DNA of 64,000 bases from Umezawaea beigongshangensis (lineage in GTDB: Bacteria > Actinomycetota > Actinomycetes > Mycobacteriales > Pseudonocardiaceae): assembly GCF_016464305.1 (NCBI RefSeq), contig NZ_JAEIOJ010000009.1, positions 1 to 64,000 on the forward strand, written 5' to 3'. The stretch's first letter is position 1. The number at the start of each line of letters is the position of its first letter. The notes below the pieces were generated by a model, which saw only the letters and a program-made list of their open reading frames with translations, searched no databases and was not told where the DNA came from. This document shows positions 8,689 through 18,154 of this stretch, in pieces. The translations under genes were made by a program, and so were the position numbers.

Positions 8689-8993
8689 CTCTGTTCCTCA
8701 TCAGTGCGACCGGTGTCGCGTTGGTCCACGAGTCGACCGCGCTGCGCGAGCAGGGCGTGCCCGACATCATCGGAAGTGGGGGTGGGGGTGTTCGTCGGTG
8801 AGCGCAGTCGAGCTCCGACAGCCGGCCGACGGCACAGGCGCGCGGTCCCTCGGTCGGCCAGGTCGGGTCCGATCGTCCATCGACACGGACGCTCGGTGTC
8901 TGGTGGGCTCATGGCCTGCGTGGGCGAACGAAGCGGCGGCGGACTGCGCGCCGTGCGCCGGCTCCGTCCGGTCCGCGAGGCGAGAGACTCCGG
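8689..8993. other. Intergenic stretch of about 300 bases
   Basis: Open frames here have the composition of shadow translations and match no family I recognise. It should contain the promoter of the leftward SDR operon and the 3' end of the leftward isochorismatase-like gene. No clear hairpin or operator stands out. Confidence 0.5.
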
Positions 8994-9632
8994 TCAGCCG
9001 TTCGCGGCGACTGCCTGGGTGGCCGCAGCGGCAGCGCTGGCCTGGATGAACATCCCGAGCGTCGAGGTGTGCTCGGACATCAGGCCCATGAAGTGGCCCA
9101 CCTTCGCCACGTTGGCGTAGCTGCGCTGGAACTCCGATGCCACGGACAGCCAGGTGACCGGAACCACCCCCGCCTGGATCATGCGCTGGACTGCTGCCTC
9201 GTGGACCTCCAGGTTGACCCCCGCGGTGACGTCCACGGCGACGTGGACGTCGTAGCCCCGGTCGATGCCGGACAGTGCCGTCTGCAGCACGCAGCCTTCG
9301 GTCATCAGACCCGAGAGAACGAGCTTGCGGCGGCCGGCGGCCTCGACGGCCTGGGCGAACCTCGGGGTGTCGAAGGCATCGAAGTTCCCCTCGCGGACGA
9401 TGACCTCGGTGTCGCCGAGCACCGTCTTCAGGGGCGTGAAGAGAGGACCGGACGGGTCGGTGTCGGCGCCGTTGGTGACGACCAGAGGCACGTCGTACGC
9501 CTGTGCGGTCTTCGCGAGGCCCACGGCGTTGTTCACGTGGTACGTGACGTCGTGCGAGCGGAAGAGATTACCGAAGCCGACCGCGTGGTCGATCATGATG
9601 ATGGTGCTGTCCTCGGGGCGCAGGATGCGCAT
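8994..9632 (-). CDS. Isochorismatase-like cysteine hydrolase
   Basis: 212 aa. The family's catalytic triad positions can be followed: Asp in IIMIDHAVGF near the N-terminus, a central basic region, and the nucleophile Cys in LSGLMTEGCVLQTAL. The C-terminus has GVVPVTWLSVASEFQRSYA, as in the group often annotated hydrolase or YcaC-like. ATG 9632 is preceded by GAGGAG at good spacing; the ORF's upstream extension is not convincing. Divergent from a MarR regulator at 9749, with a small palindrome between them, so it is probably repressed by that regulator and induced by an aromatic or amide compound. Confidence 0.85.
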   Translation of the reverse strand: MRILRPEDSTIIMIDHAVGFGNLFRSHDVTYHVNNAVGLAKTAQAYDVPLVVTNGADTDPSGPLFTPLKTVLGDTEVIVREGNFDAFDTPRFAQAVEAAGRRKLVLSGLMTEGCVLQTALSGIDRGYDVHVAVDVTAGVNLEVHEAAVQRMIQAGVVPVTWLSVASEFQRSYANVAKVGHFMGLMSEHTSTLGMFIQASAAAAATQAVAANG

Positions 9633-9699
9633 GACTTCTCCTCGGAGATGGGCTGGCCTCCGCTGTTGCGGTGGACGAGACAATGCTACGACGCAAGAT

Positions 9700-9718
9700 G
9701 ATACGAGTCAAGAGTATC
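9700..9718. promoter_or_regulatory. Candidate MarR operator
   Basis: GATAC at 9700-9704 and GTATC at 9714-9718 form a perfect five-base inverted repeat around nine bases, centred in the gap between the divergent isochorismatase-like gene and the MarR gene. A GATATC palindrome lies nearby at 9735-9740. Size and position suit a MarR dimer; the site is predicted, not shown. Confidence 0.4.
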
Positions 9719-9748
9719 TCCGCTGGGATCATGTGATATCTTTCGGAC

Positions 9749-10240
9749 GTGACATCACCGGCTCACTCCCGCTCCGCGGACGTACCGCAGCCGTTCGGTA
9801 CGGATCTGAACTGGCTGCTACATCGTGTCGGCTTTGCTCTCGGCAGCTTCCTCAGCGAGGTGGTCGCGCCGCACGGACTGAGCATTCGCACCTATGTCGT
9901 CCTGTCCACCGTGGCGTCGAATCCCGGCATGACCCAGCTGGCGCTGGGGTCGGCCCTCGGCCTCGACAAGACCACCGTGACAGCCGCGATCGACCGTCTC
10001 GAGCAGGCGGGCCTGATGTCGCGCCAGCCGGCGCCGGGTGATCGCCGCGCACGAGTCGTGCACGTGACCGACCCAGGTCGGGCGCTGGCTCACCAGGTGC
10101 AGGCCGAGACGACGGCACGACAGGCGGCACTCTTCGCCGATGTCGACCAGGTCGATCTCGATCAGATGGTGCGCACGCTGCAGCATCTGGCCTTCGGCCC
10201 CTTCGTGGAGAGCGCCCCGGTCACCGGTTCGTGCATCTGA
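9749..10240 (+). CDS. MarR-family transcriptional regulator
   Basis: 163 aa, typical MarR size. Winged helix-turn-helix is visible as GMTQLALGSALGLDKTTVTAAIDRLEQAGLM followed by the wing RQPAPGDRRARVVHVTDPGRAL. GTG 9749 is taken as start. Divergently placed from the isochorismatase-like hydrolase, it probably controls that gene and itself. The short C-terminal tail (VESAPVTGSCI) is ordinary. Immediately downstream the DNA loses coding character. Confidence 0.85.
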   Translation: MTSPAHSRSADVPQPFGTDLNWLLHRVGFALGSFLSEVVAPHGLSIRTYVVLSTVASNPGMTQLALGSALGLDKTTVTAAIDRLEQAGLMSRQPAPGDRRARVVHVTDPGRALAHQVQAETTARQAALFADVDQVDLDQMVRTLQHLAFGPFVESAPVTGSCI

Positions 10241-10995
10241 GGTCATCCGCCGGGGGAACCAGCGCCGCGGGCGGCGCTCTGGCGGACCGGCTCGCTGCGA
10301 TCGCTGCTCCCCGCCCGTGCAGACGCGCCTCGGCGCCAGCGCGGCGACGGGGATGCCGTCGAGCAACTGCGCGCACATCCGGTCCCCGGCGATCGCGACC
10401 GGAGCCTCGACGCGGTGGTCGCCGAGATCGCACGCAGCGACTGCTGGCCGGTGCGCCCCCACACCACGCACCTCGGCCAGTACATCGTCCGCTACGAGCG
10501 GGCCCTGACGCAGGGTAGGCACCCGCACGCAAACCGCCGGGGAGGAACGTCTCACCGGCCTGTCCGCGCGGTGCCGCGCGCACGGCAGGGAGTGCCTCGC
10601 ACAGCGAGGCCCCGCTGGCCGTCTCCGGTGCACCCCGCACCGCCCCGTCAGCGACCACGACTGTCGGTCGAGCCCCTGCCGCGCCGGGTGCCACCCGCGC
10701 TCGTAGCAGTCACCGCGCCGATCAGCGGGTCCACCGCGACCAGGCCACGGCCTTCGTGCGCGCCACCGGACGGCCAGTGGCACCGGTGGTACCGGCCAGC
10801 AGTTCGGCCAGCACCGGCACCGGGCCGGTGGCCAGGCTCTGCAGCGCCGCGGTGGCACGCGCGGCGCAGTGCCGCGTGGCGCAGAGAATCAACAACTCAA
10901 GACACCGGTGCGCGGTTGTGGATTCGGTGCGTTCACGCTTCTGTTGGCGTGTACCACCTCCCTCGCGTCGGGCACCGGTGCGCGATCATGTCTGT
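10241..10995. other. Gene-free stretch with a possible coding remnant
   Basis: About 755 bases without a supportable gene. The plus strand at roughly 10340-10515 contains a protein-like run (DRSLDAVVAEIARSDCW, then HTTHLGQYIVRYERALTQG) that lacks a start and ends abruptly; I do not recognise the family. The minus strand around 10745-10870 reads SLATGPVPVLAELLAGTTGA, also short and isolated. Both look like leftovers of deleted genes. Confidence 0.4.
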
Positions 10996-12015
10996 ATGCC
11001 GAGCAGGTCCGAAGACACGCGTTACCCGTCGAACGAGCCACACGAGTCAGGCATGCTCGAGGTCGGCGACGGTCATTCGCTGTACTGGGAGGTGTCGGGC
11101 AACCCTCACGGCAAGCCGGCAGTCGCCCTGCACGGCGGTCCCGGGTCGGGGAGCTCTCCGAGAACGCGGAGCCTGTTCGACCCGAACCGTTACCGCGTGG
11201 TCCTGTTCGATCAGCGCAACTCCGGGCGCAGCACACCCTCGGCGACCGATCCGGTCGTCGACCTGTCGGCGAACACCACTCAGCACCTCGTCGCCGACAT
11301 CGAGGCGCTGCGGGTCCACCTGGGAATCGAACGATGGCTGGTGTGGGGTGGCTCGTGGGGCGTCACACTCGCTCTCGCCTACGCGCAGGCACATCCGGAG
11401 CGGGTGACCGAGATGGTGCTCGCGGCCGTGACCAACGGCGACCGCCGCGACACCGACTGGATCACTCGTGACATGGGCCGCGTCTTCCCGCGTGAGTGGG
11501 AACGGTTCCGCGACGGCGTGCCCTCCGCCGAACGCGAGGGCGACCTGTCGGCCGCCTACGGTCGGTTGCTCCACGATCCCGACCCCGAGGTCCGGGCCAA
11601 GGCCGCACGCGGGTGGTGCGAGTGGGAGGACACGCACATGTCGCTGGCCCCCGACGCCGCGCCGTCCTTGTCGGTCGCCGACCCGACATTTCAGCTGGCC
11701 TTTGCCCGCCTCGTGACCCACTACTGGTCGCACGGCTGTTTTCTGGAAGACGGGCAGCTACTGCGTGAGATCGAACGGCTCCACGGGATTCCTGCCGTGT
11801 TGATCCACGGGCGTCACGACGTCAGCAGTCCGCTCGGCGCAGCCTGGGCGCTGCACCGAGCCTGGCCCGGAAGCGAGCTCGTGGTTCTCGACCACACCGG
11901 TCACGGTGGCGGCAGCATGACCGCGGCGATCATCGCCGCCACCGACCGCTTCGCCCAGGATCAGGGCGAGCAGTCGTCGCCGTTCACCGGAGATCACGAC
12001 AGAGATCGTCGGTGA
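10996..12015 (+). CDS. Proline iminopeptidase-like alpha/beta hydrolase (S33)
   Basis: 339 aa, alpha/beta hydrolase fold with S33 hallmarks: VALHGGPGSGSS (oxyanion HGGPG), FDQRNSGRS, the nucleophile elbow WGGSWGVTLAL, Asp in GRHDVSSP and His in LDHTGHG. Such enzymes release N-terminal proline or act on related small amides. In classical enzymes the QR motif is FDQRGCGRS; here Gly-Cys is replaced by Asn-Ser. ATG 10996 is the best start; the frame is open upstream but not protein-like. Its TGA overlaps a GTG (GTGA at 12012-12015) that opens the decayed erythromycin esterase, so the two were once translationally coupled. Confidence 0.85.
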   Translation: MPSRSEDTRYPSNEPHESGMLEVGDGHSLYWEVSGNPHGKPAVALHGGPGSGSSPRTRSLFDPNRYRVVLFDQRNSGRSTPSATDPVVDLSANTTQHLVADIEALRVHLGIERWLVWGGSWGVTLALAYAQAHPERVTEMVLAAVTNGDRRDTDWITRDMGRVFPREWERFRDGVPSAEREGDLSAAYGRLLHDPDPEVRAKAARGWCEWEDTHMSLAPDAAPSLSVADPTFQLAFARLVTHYWSHGCFLEDGQLLREIERLHGIPAVLIHGRHDVSSPLGAAWALHRAWPGSELVVLDHTGHGGGSMTAAIIAATDRFAQDQGEQSSPFTGDHDRDRR

Positions 12016-13041
12016 CGCGCGTCGTCGCGGTCGGCGAGCACTCCCACTTCATCGACGAGTTCCTGTCGCTGCGTCAGCGGACACTGCGCTTCCTGGTCCA
12101 GCGCTGCGGGTTCACCGTGCTGGCGTTCGAGCACGGCTTCAGCGAGGGCGTCCTGCTCGACGGGTGGGTGCGGGGACGGGGTGCGGACGGCGACCTGTCG
12201 GCTCACCTCGCCGACGCGGTTCCCGTCGGACTGGACGGGCCACTGCGCTGCCGGTGATCCAACGACGATGCGGATCGCCGAGTCGTTCGCGGGCCGCTCC
12301 GCCGCCGCGGCCGCACCCGCGTGGGCACGCCTGGCCACCGCCGAGCAGGACGCGCTCAGCGCGGGCCTGGTACGTCTGCTGATCCGGTTCCGCGTCGTGC
12401 AGAACCTCTGCGTCTCCCGCAGCGACCAGCACGGCTACGACATCGCCGTGCGCCGCTTGGCGGCCGCCTGTCACGGTGACCACACCTTCCGCGCCATGGT
12501 CGACCTGTTCGCCGGGCACGGCCGATCGCTGGCACCCCGGGTCGAGACGTCTGCACGGCCGAGTCGCTCCTGTGGTACCTGCGTCGATCCGAACCGGGGA
12601 CCCGCATCGTGCTGATGGCCCACAACGCCCACATCCAGAAGACGCCGATCTCCTTCAACGGCCAGCTCACCGGGTTTCCGATGGGACAGCACCTGCACAG
12701 CGCCCTGGCAGGGGACCACTTCGCCCTCGGTGTGACGAGCACCGCCGGACGCACGGCGGAGATGCGGCCCGACGAGGGCACACCCTCGGGTTCGCGGTCG
12801 AGGACACCGCACCGCGGTCACCCGAGCCCGGCAGCGTCGAAGCCGCCTCGCCACCGCCGACCTCGGACTCGGCACCGCCGATCTGCGTCAGGCACGACGC
12901 GGCGCCCCCGGCGCCACCGGCCCCCACCGCATCCAGATGCAGAGCACCTACCTGCACACACCCGTGCTCGACGCGTTCGACGACATCCTCAACACCCCGA
13001 GATCCACCATCGCCACCGATCTGCCACACCCGACGACCTGA
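12012..13041 (+). pseudogene. Erythromycin esterase family protein, multiply frameshifted
   Basis: Four pieces in different frames follow the family in order: VVAVGEHSHFIDEFLSLRQR and GFTVLAFEHGFSEG (12012-12257); IRFRVVQNLCVSRSDQHGYD (about 12270-12560); LLWYLRRSEPGTRIVLMAHN, then HIQKTPISFNGQLTGFPMGQ (about 12570-12790); and GFAVEDTA with QMQSTYLHTPVLDAFDDIL up to TGA 13041. The catalytic GEHSH and MAHNAH motifs remain readable but no single frame covers them. The family hydrolyses macrolide lactones or related esters. At least three frame changes make it a clear pseudogene, coupled by GTGA to the hydrolase upstream. Confidence 0.8.
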
Positions 13042-14229
13042 GAACCGGCGGCGGCCCGCTCTCCGGCCAGGACCAACGCCAGCGGGCGGCAGAGCGGACC
13101 GAAAGCGGAGCAGACCTCGCTGATCAAGCCACCGCGCGAGCGCCCCAGCATGGCCGCGCTCAGCCCCGCCCGCACACGGCGGCGCAGCACTCGCCGACAC
13201 TCCCGCATCATCGCTCCCCCCACTCGCAACGGGCTCCAACAATGATCACGACGCACCACTCCCCCGCTGACCCACGAGCGCCGCACCCGACGGCACGGCC
13301 CCGCGTTGGTAGGGATGCCGGTAGCCCCGGGACCGGGGTGACCGGATCAGTCGCGGTGCCCGGTTACCAGCGCGCGAATCTCCGCCAGCAGCGCCGGGGC
13401 GTCTTCGGCGGACAGCCCCGACGCGCACCGCCCGCTCCACCGATCAGCGACCCGACAGCCGGGTGACGCCCACGGTCCTGGGCCGCCCGCGCGGGTGGCC
13501 GCGCCCCTCGGCGGCGCGCAGCGGCGGTACCACGTCGGCCGACACGTACCGGGCTCACCGGCGCGGGGCGCGTCAGCGGTGTCGTCGGCGCGGTACCAGC
13601 GCCGGACCGTGGCCGGAGTGACCCGCAACGAGCGGCCACATCGAGAAACGCCAGCGGACCTGTCTCCGCGGCACCACGACACCGCGCACAAGCCAGCAGC
13701 GGCGCATCTCGACCACAGACCACCGTCACCACCCGGTCAGACACAGTGATCACGGCCTCGTGGAACTCGGCGCGACCCCCTCAGCGGGCCGGAACCCCGT
13801 CACCACTCCGCGCGTCCGCCTGGCCACCTCGTAGCAGACACGCCGCAACTCCCGAACACCACACACCCGACCAGAAAACCCTTTCACACCACCAAGCACA
13901 CGCCAGCCAACGACAGCGGACCCGCTGAGGTCGAAACCCTGCGAGACGAGGACCGCTGCCTGCTCGACCACGTGCGGCGGGGCGAGCAGGGCACGACCCG
14001 GACGCGCCGGACGACGATCACTCTCGCGTCGTCGTCCGGGACACCCGCGCCGTCGATCACCCGGCTGGTCACCGCAGATGCCGACACGCTCCTGAACGTG
14101 ATCCACGACGTCGACCACCACCCGCGGCCCGGCGGCGCCGAACCCTGGCTTGCCGGGAGGCCGTCCCCGCCTGGTCGGCCCCGACGACCTCGTGCTCGTC
14201 GTGGCCACAGCCAAGACCCGCGTCGTGGG
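13042..14229. other. Decayed stretch without an intact gene
   Basis: Nearly 1.2 kb with no supportable CDS. On the minus strand, 13750-13400 gives VSDRVVTVVCGRDAPLLAC and, in another frame, RVTPATVRRWYRADD, reminiscent of a small helix-turn-helix protein associated with actinobacterial IS elements, but broken. On the plus strand near 14080, TADADTLLNVIHDVDHH is an isolated protein-like run. I regard all of it as gene debris. Confidence 0.4.
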
Positions 14230-15198
14230 CTACTTGGTTTCGACCTTCGCCAGGGGCGTCTGCCGGGTTTCCAGGGCTTTCACGGCGATGTCCCAGGACG
14301 TGTCGCCGGGGAACAGCTGGGAACGGAGGTAGGCCCACACCAGTGCGCGCAGCGCGGCAACCCGTTCGGGGTTCTCGTCGGAGGTCTCCGCGGCGTCGTA
14401 GCCGGAGATGCCGCCGAACAGGTGCTGCGCGCCGAGGAAGGTCAGCAGTGTCTTGTTGCCGTTGGGGCTGTGGGTGTAGGCGTCCCAGCGGTAGCTGAGC
14501 CGGGAGGAGAAGTGGGGGTTCAGGTCCTCGTCGCCGGCGATGACGAGCGCGGCGCCGGTCATCTGCCCGAAGTCGATGTGCTTCATCATGGGGTAGTGCT
14601 CGGCGGCCCACGGCGAGAAGTGCTCGTCGGCGATGCCCGGTCCCCCGATCACGACGCCGGCCTTGATCCTGGGATCGGAGAGGTCCTTCTCCCGAGGGTC
14701 GTTCGGGTCGGTCACCTGCGAGCCCAGCAGCAGCGAGACCGTGTGGCCGCCGGCCGAGTGCCCGACCGCGGCCACCTTCTCGGTGTCGACCCGGCCCGGC
14801 AGCCCTGGAACCGCGGCGAGGACCTCCTCCAGGTGATCGAGGACGGTGCGCATGTCGACGGCGCGGTCGTACCAGAACAGCGGCGCGTCGGGCAGGTCCT
14901 GCTCGCGCAGCCCGAGCACTGTGGAGTCCAGGTGCGTCGGCTGGACGACGACGAACCCGTGGGCGGCCCAGAAGTCCGCGACGGGGCCGTAGCCACGCAT
15001 CGAGGAGATGAAGTTGGCCATGCCGTGCCCGTGCGAGAGCAGGATGACCGGCAGGTCGGTCCCGGTCACGGGCGCTGAGACCTTGATCTCCAGCGGCACG
15101 GGCCTGCCCGGCACCTCGAGGGTGACGGGGCTGTAGCTGAGGATCGGGGTGGGGTCGCTGACCGGGAAGCCGGCGGCGTCCGCGTAGGTGGTGCTCAT
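14230..15198 (-). CDS. Chlorophyllase/dienelactone-hydrolase-like alpha/beta hydrolase
   Basis: 322 aa without a signal peptide. The nucleophile elbow is KVAAVGHSAGGHTVS; the acid lies around ALVIAGDEDLNPH and the His probably in LGAQHLFGG. The start PGRPVPLEIKVSAPVTGTD, LPVILLSHGHG and the middle FVVVQPTHLDS resemble chlorophyllase-type esterases annotated in actinomycetes. ATG 15198 has AAAGGAA about eight bases upstream. Divergent from a TetR gene with a palindrome between them, so likely a detoxification esterase under that repressor. The substrate cannot be read from sequence. Confidence 0.85.
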   Translation of the reverse strand: MSTTYADAAGFPVSDPTPILSYSPVTLEVPGRPVPLEIKVSAPVTGTDLPVILLSHGHGMANFISSMRGYGPVADFWAAHGFVVVQPTHLDSTVLGLREQDLPDAPLFWYDRAVDMRTVLDHLEEVLAAVPGLPGRVDTEKVAAVGHSAGGHTVSLLLGSQVTDPNDPREKDLSDPRIKAGVVIGGPGIADEHFSPWAAEHYPMMKHIDFGQMTGAALVIAGDEDLNPHFSSRLSYRWDAYTHSPNGNKTLLTFLGAQHLFGGISGYDAAETSDENPERVAALRALVWAYLRSQLFPGDTSWDIAVKALETRQTPLAKVETK

Positions 15199-15281
15199 GA
15201 TCGTTCCTTTCGGGCCGTTGGTCCGTGAACCGATTGCTCGACGGACTCGGTGAAGTGATCAGCTCGGCCGCTCGACAGAAG

Positions 15282-15299
15282 ATTGCCATACGTAGCAAT
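15282..15299. promoter_or_regulatory. Candidate TetR operator
   Basis: ATTGC-CATACGTA-GCAAT at 15282-15299 is a perfect five-base inverted repeat with a near-palindromic centre (TACGTA), in the AT-richer gap between the divergent esterase and TetR genes. A second palindrome, TTGCGCAA, follows at 15301-15307 with its first T at 15300. Either could bind the adjacent repressor. Confidence 0.45.
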
Positions 15300-15385
15300 T
15301 TTGCGCAAGCAGGCATTTTAGCCATGGAGTGCATGTATGCTGGGGTGCACGCAGCGGTGATCGACGGAGTGACAGGAGAGTGCTG

Positions 15386-15991
15386 GTGACCAGTGACGGT
15401 CCGGGGCTTCGGGAACGGTCCAAAGCACGACGACGGCGGCTGATCCTGCACACGGCCCTGCGCCTGTTCGCCGAACACGGGTACGAGCGGACGACGATCG
15501 CCGACATCGCCGACGCGGCCGAGGTGGCGCCGCGGACCGTGACGGGCTACTTCCCGTCGAAGCTCGACTTCATCACCGAATGGCCGGCGTCCATCGAGCA
15601 GCGGGTCATCGCGCTGCACCAGCAGGACCCCACCGTGGAGTTCATCGATCTGGTGGACAGGTGGTGGCACGACCTGCGCGACAACGTCGACCACGAAGAA
15701 GCCGCCCTCACCCGCGCCATGACCCTGGCCAACCCCGGCGTGGTCGCCATGGCGGAGGCCGAGGTCTCACAGCGGACCCCCGGAACCGGCTTCCCCTTCG
15801 ACGGACCCGATCGCGACGGCCTGTTGGGAGCCGCAGGTCGAGCCGCGATCAGGGGCGTCAACCACGTGTTCCTCCGCGGTGTCGCCGAGGACCGCATGAC
15901 CGACGAACTCCACGACGACCTGCTGCGCCTGATCCGCGCCATCGCCGACAGCACCAACGTCGGCCACGGCTCGCTCAGGCTGGACCCCTAG
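15386..15991 (+). CDS. TetR-family transcriptional regulator
   Basis: 201 aa. The TetR_N helix-turn-helix is intact: RRRRLILHTALRLFAEHGYE, TTIADIADAAEVAPRTVTGY, FPSKLDF. The C-terminal ligand domain is helical and specific to this subgroup. GTG 15386 is preferred because AGGAGA (15374-15379) lies six bases before it; an in-frame GTG at 15380 would touch the Shine-Dalgarno. Divergent from the esterase and presumed to repress it. Directly downstream begins IS debris. Confidence 0.85.
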   Translation: MTSDGPGLRERSKARRRRLILHTALRLFAEHGYERTTIADIADAAEVAPRTVTGYFPSKLDFITEWPASIEQRVIALHQQDPTVEFIDLVDRWWHDLRDNVDHEEAALTRAMTLANPGVVAMAEAEVSQRTPGTGFPFDGPDRDGLLGAAGRAAIRGVNHVFLRGVAEDRMTDELHDDLLRLIRAIADSTNVGHGSLRLDP

Positions 15992-16014
15992 CGATCAGGG
16001 TGCGACCTGCTGGC

Positions 16015-16335
16015 GGCGGTCGACCGAGTGGTACGAGGCCGGAGTCTGGCAGCAACTGCATGAACTGCCGCTCGCGCAACTGCGCGCCGTCGGGTTACCG
16101 GACCTGTCCGGGGCCCCGGTCGACTCCCCCACCTGCATGCGCTCCACAGGGGGACCACACGGGGCCGAGCCCGGTCGACCGGCGCAAGCTCGGTCCCAAG
16201 CACCACCTGATCACCGACGTCACCGGCATTCTGTTGGCCGTCACGCTCACCGGCGGGCATCGCAACGGCGTCACCCAGCTGATCCCCGCTGATCGACGCC
16301 ATCCCGCCGATCCGCGGCGCGGTCGGCACATCACG
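16015..16335 (+). pseudogene. IS5-family transposase, internal fragment
   Basis: WYEAGVWQQLHELPLAQLRA followed by VDSPTCMRSTGGPHGAEP, then in a second frame SPVDRRKLGPKHHLITDVTG and ILLAVTLTGGHRNGVTQLIP. These are consecutive blocks of IS5-group transposases, with one frameshift near 16180. Both ends are missing. Confidence 0.7.
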
Positions 16336-16339
16336 CCGT

Positions 16340-16625
16340 CGGCCGAGGCGGCTCTGCGCCCGCCGTGCCCTCCACTCGATGCCGTTGTCGACCACGTTCA
16401 GAATCGCGTCCACGATCACCCGACGGCAGTGCTTCTCCCACCGTCCGCCCCGAACGGCCGGGCACGCCGGGTCGGGCAACAGCGGGTCCAGCTCGGCCCA
16501 CTGGGCGTCGGTGACGTCGGTGGGATACCGCCTCGACCGTCGAACCGGGTGGTGGGAGGCGGACAGGCGGCAGCACGGGGCGCCTGCGGTGGACCCGACC
16601 CGTCCGCGGGCATCGGGCACGACAA
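16340..16625 (-). pseudogene. IS5-family transposase, N-terminal (DUF4096) fragment
   Basis: Minus strand reads RRYPTDVTDAQWAELDPLLP and, further on, KHCRRVIVDAILNVVDNGIE, the DUF4096 N-terminus of IS5-type transposases, then degenerates. It abuts the plus-strand fragment at 16015-16335, so two oppositely oriented IS relics meet here. Confidence 0.7.
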
Positions 16626-16629
16626 CAAC

Positions 16630-16681
16630 GGAACTCCTGGCAGAACGGCGCTTCGACAACGTCCGATCTACCAGGAGTTCC
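16630..16681. repeat. Fold-back hairpin at the 5' side of the IS5 N-terminal relic
   Basis: GGAACTCCTGG at 16630-16640 and its exact complement at 16671-16681, spacer 30 bases. Geometry matches the hairpin at 3973-4029 (13-base arms, 31-base spacer), and the sequence beyond it resembles that at 49284-49310, supporting a shared IS end structure. Confidence 0.65.
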
Positions 16682-16828
16682 TTCGTCTGCACACCAAAGG
16701 CCCCCGCCTGCTCAAGCCCGGAAACGGGCACTGATGCGCGGGCTGAAAGAATTCCTGCCCGATTCCGGTAGCGGTCACAAAGTGGCCTGAGTGTGAACTA
16801 CCTTGGTTGACCGGCACAAAGGTGGGGA

Positions 16829-17713
16829 GTGAAAGCCGTGACGATCTTGGTAACCGGTGCGACGGGGCTGGTCGGGCGGCACGTCGTCGACCAGCTCCTG
16901 CGGGCGCGCGAGTCGGTGCGGGTGCTCACCCGCAACCCCGCGAATGCCCGATTTCCCGACGGCGTCGAGGTCTTCACGGGCGACCTTCTCGAGCCCGGAT
17001 CGCTCGTGTCCGCGTTCGAGGGCGTGGAGAAGCTGTTCCTGTTTCCGCAGCCGGAGACTGCGGTCGAGGTGGTCGACCTGGCCAAGCAGGCAGGTGTGCG
17101 GCGCGTCGTCGTGCTCTCCGCCGCGGCCGTGACGCTCGGCTTCGACACCGACTACCACGTCCGCGTCGAGCGCGCGGTCGAGGAGTCCGGGCTCGAGTGG
17201 ACGCACGTGCGACCCGGCGAGTTCATGACGAACATGCTGCCGATCTGGGGCCGGATGATCAAAGAGTCTCGGACGGTGCGTTACCCGTTCGGCGACGACC
17301 CCGGCAACGCCTCGATCCACGAGGCGGACATCGCGGACGTCGCCGTGGTGGCGCTGCTGGAGGACGGGCACGTCGGCAAGGCGTACACGCTCAGCGGTCC
17401 CGAGCAGCTCTCCGTGCGCGGGCAGGTCGAGGCCATCGCCGGCGCGCTCAGCGAGGAGGTGCGTTACGAGGAGGTTTCCCGTGAGGAGGCACGCGACATC
17501 CTCACGGCGATGGGGGGCTTCGCCGCCGAGAGCGCCGACCTGCTGCTCGGATTCGTCGACTACGACGGCGGTGGGGGCGGCAGCGGCGACGGCTACTCCG
17601 ACCAGGACTACTCGGAGCTGATGAAGCCGCTGCCCGGCTACGGGGAGGCCACCGGCAAGGCCGGCCGCACCTATGCGCAGTGGGCGCGCGATCACGTGGA
17701 AGCCTTCCGCTGA
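16829..17713 (+). CDS. NmrA-like NAD(P)-binding protein
   Basis: 294 aa. Rossmann strand ILVTGATGLVGRHVVDQLL, second strand VRVLTRNPANARF, then a conserved atypical-SDR middle (ARFPDGVEVFTGDLLEP, RRVVVLSAAAV). The catalytic YxxxK is absent, as usual for NmrA-like proteins, which sense the redox state of NAD(P) or act on quinones. A glycine/acidic insertion (DYDGGGGGSGDGYSDQDY) near residue 250 is unusual and looks like a flexible linker. GTG 16829 is taken; GTG 16838 would give a start at TILVTG with better spacing from the GGTGGGGA motif. No clear operon partner; IS relics lie upstream. Confidence 0.85.
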   Translation: MKAVTILVTGATGLVGRHVVDQLLRARESVRVLTRNPANARFPDGVEVFTGDLLEPGSLVSAFEGVEKLFLFPQPETAVEVVDLAKQAGVRRVVVLSAAAVTLGFDTDYHVRVERAVEESGLEWTHVRPGEFMTNMLPIWGRMIKESRTVRYPFGDDPGNASIHEADIADVAVVALLEDGHVGKAYTLSGPEQLSVRGQVEAIAGALSEEVRYEEVSREEARDILTAMGGFAAESADLLLGFVDYDGGGGGSGDGYSDQDYSELMKPLPGYGEATGKAGRTYAQWARDHVEAFR

Positions 17714-17967
17714 CCTCCGACCCTCCTGCCGAGCCCACCGGCCGGCCGGTCGGCTTGTTGCGGCACGGGGAGTGCGTCAGCGCGCAGGACCGCACGCTGA
17801 CCGCTCGCCTCGGCTCGCCGCGTTGGCGCCGCGGAGCAACAGTTCCGCGGTGCCGCACAGGAAGTGGATCATCGGACACCGCCGCTGCGTCCGCGACCAA
17901 GAACGCCTGCCCCGCCATCACGAAGCCATGGTCCGCTGGTCCGTGATCCGAATCGCCACCCGTCGAC

Positions 17968-18154
17968 TCACCCAACCCTCGTAGCTCGGAAACAGCTACT
18001 GAGATCCGTGGTCATGCCGTGCAGCTCGGTGGACACGGTGTTCCGGGTCTGCGCGTGCGCCCGGACCACGTCCTGCTTGCCGGTCAGCTCGTCGAGCACC
18101 TCCCGCAGCGGCTCGAAGTACTCCATCGCCCAGCCCAGCGCGTTGGCCAGCAGC
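17968..18154 (-). pseudogene. Remnant of a WXG100-like T7SS secreted-protein N-terminus
   Basis: Between stop codons at 18155-18157 and 17968-17970 the minus strand encodes 61 residues: ANALGWAMEYFEPLREVLDE, then LTGKQDVVRAHAQT and TVSTELHGMTTDLSS. This matches the helical hairpin domain at the head of actinobacterial ESX/T7SS polymorphic toxins. There is no start codon and the toxin body is gone. The assignment rests on recognising the pattern by eye. Confidence 0.5.

Noticed and set aside
10415..11407. 330-codon plus-strand frame before and within the proline-iminopeptidase-like gene
   Set aside because: Only a short part near 10430-10510 is protein-like; the remainder is Arg/Ser-rich shadow of the real hydrolase frame.
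12667..13242. Minus-strand frame GGAERGHAGALARWLDQRGL as a possible IS/HTH gene
   Set aside because: Antisense to the erythromycin esterase remnant and beyond; no family support.
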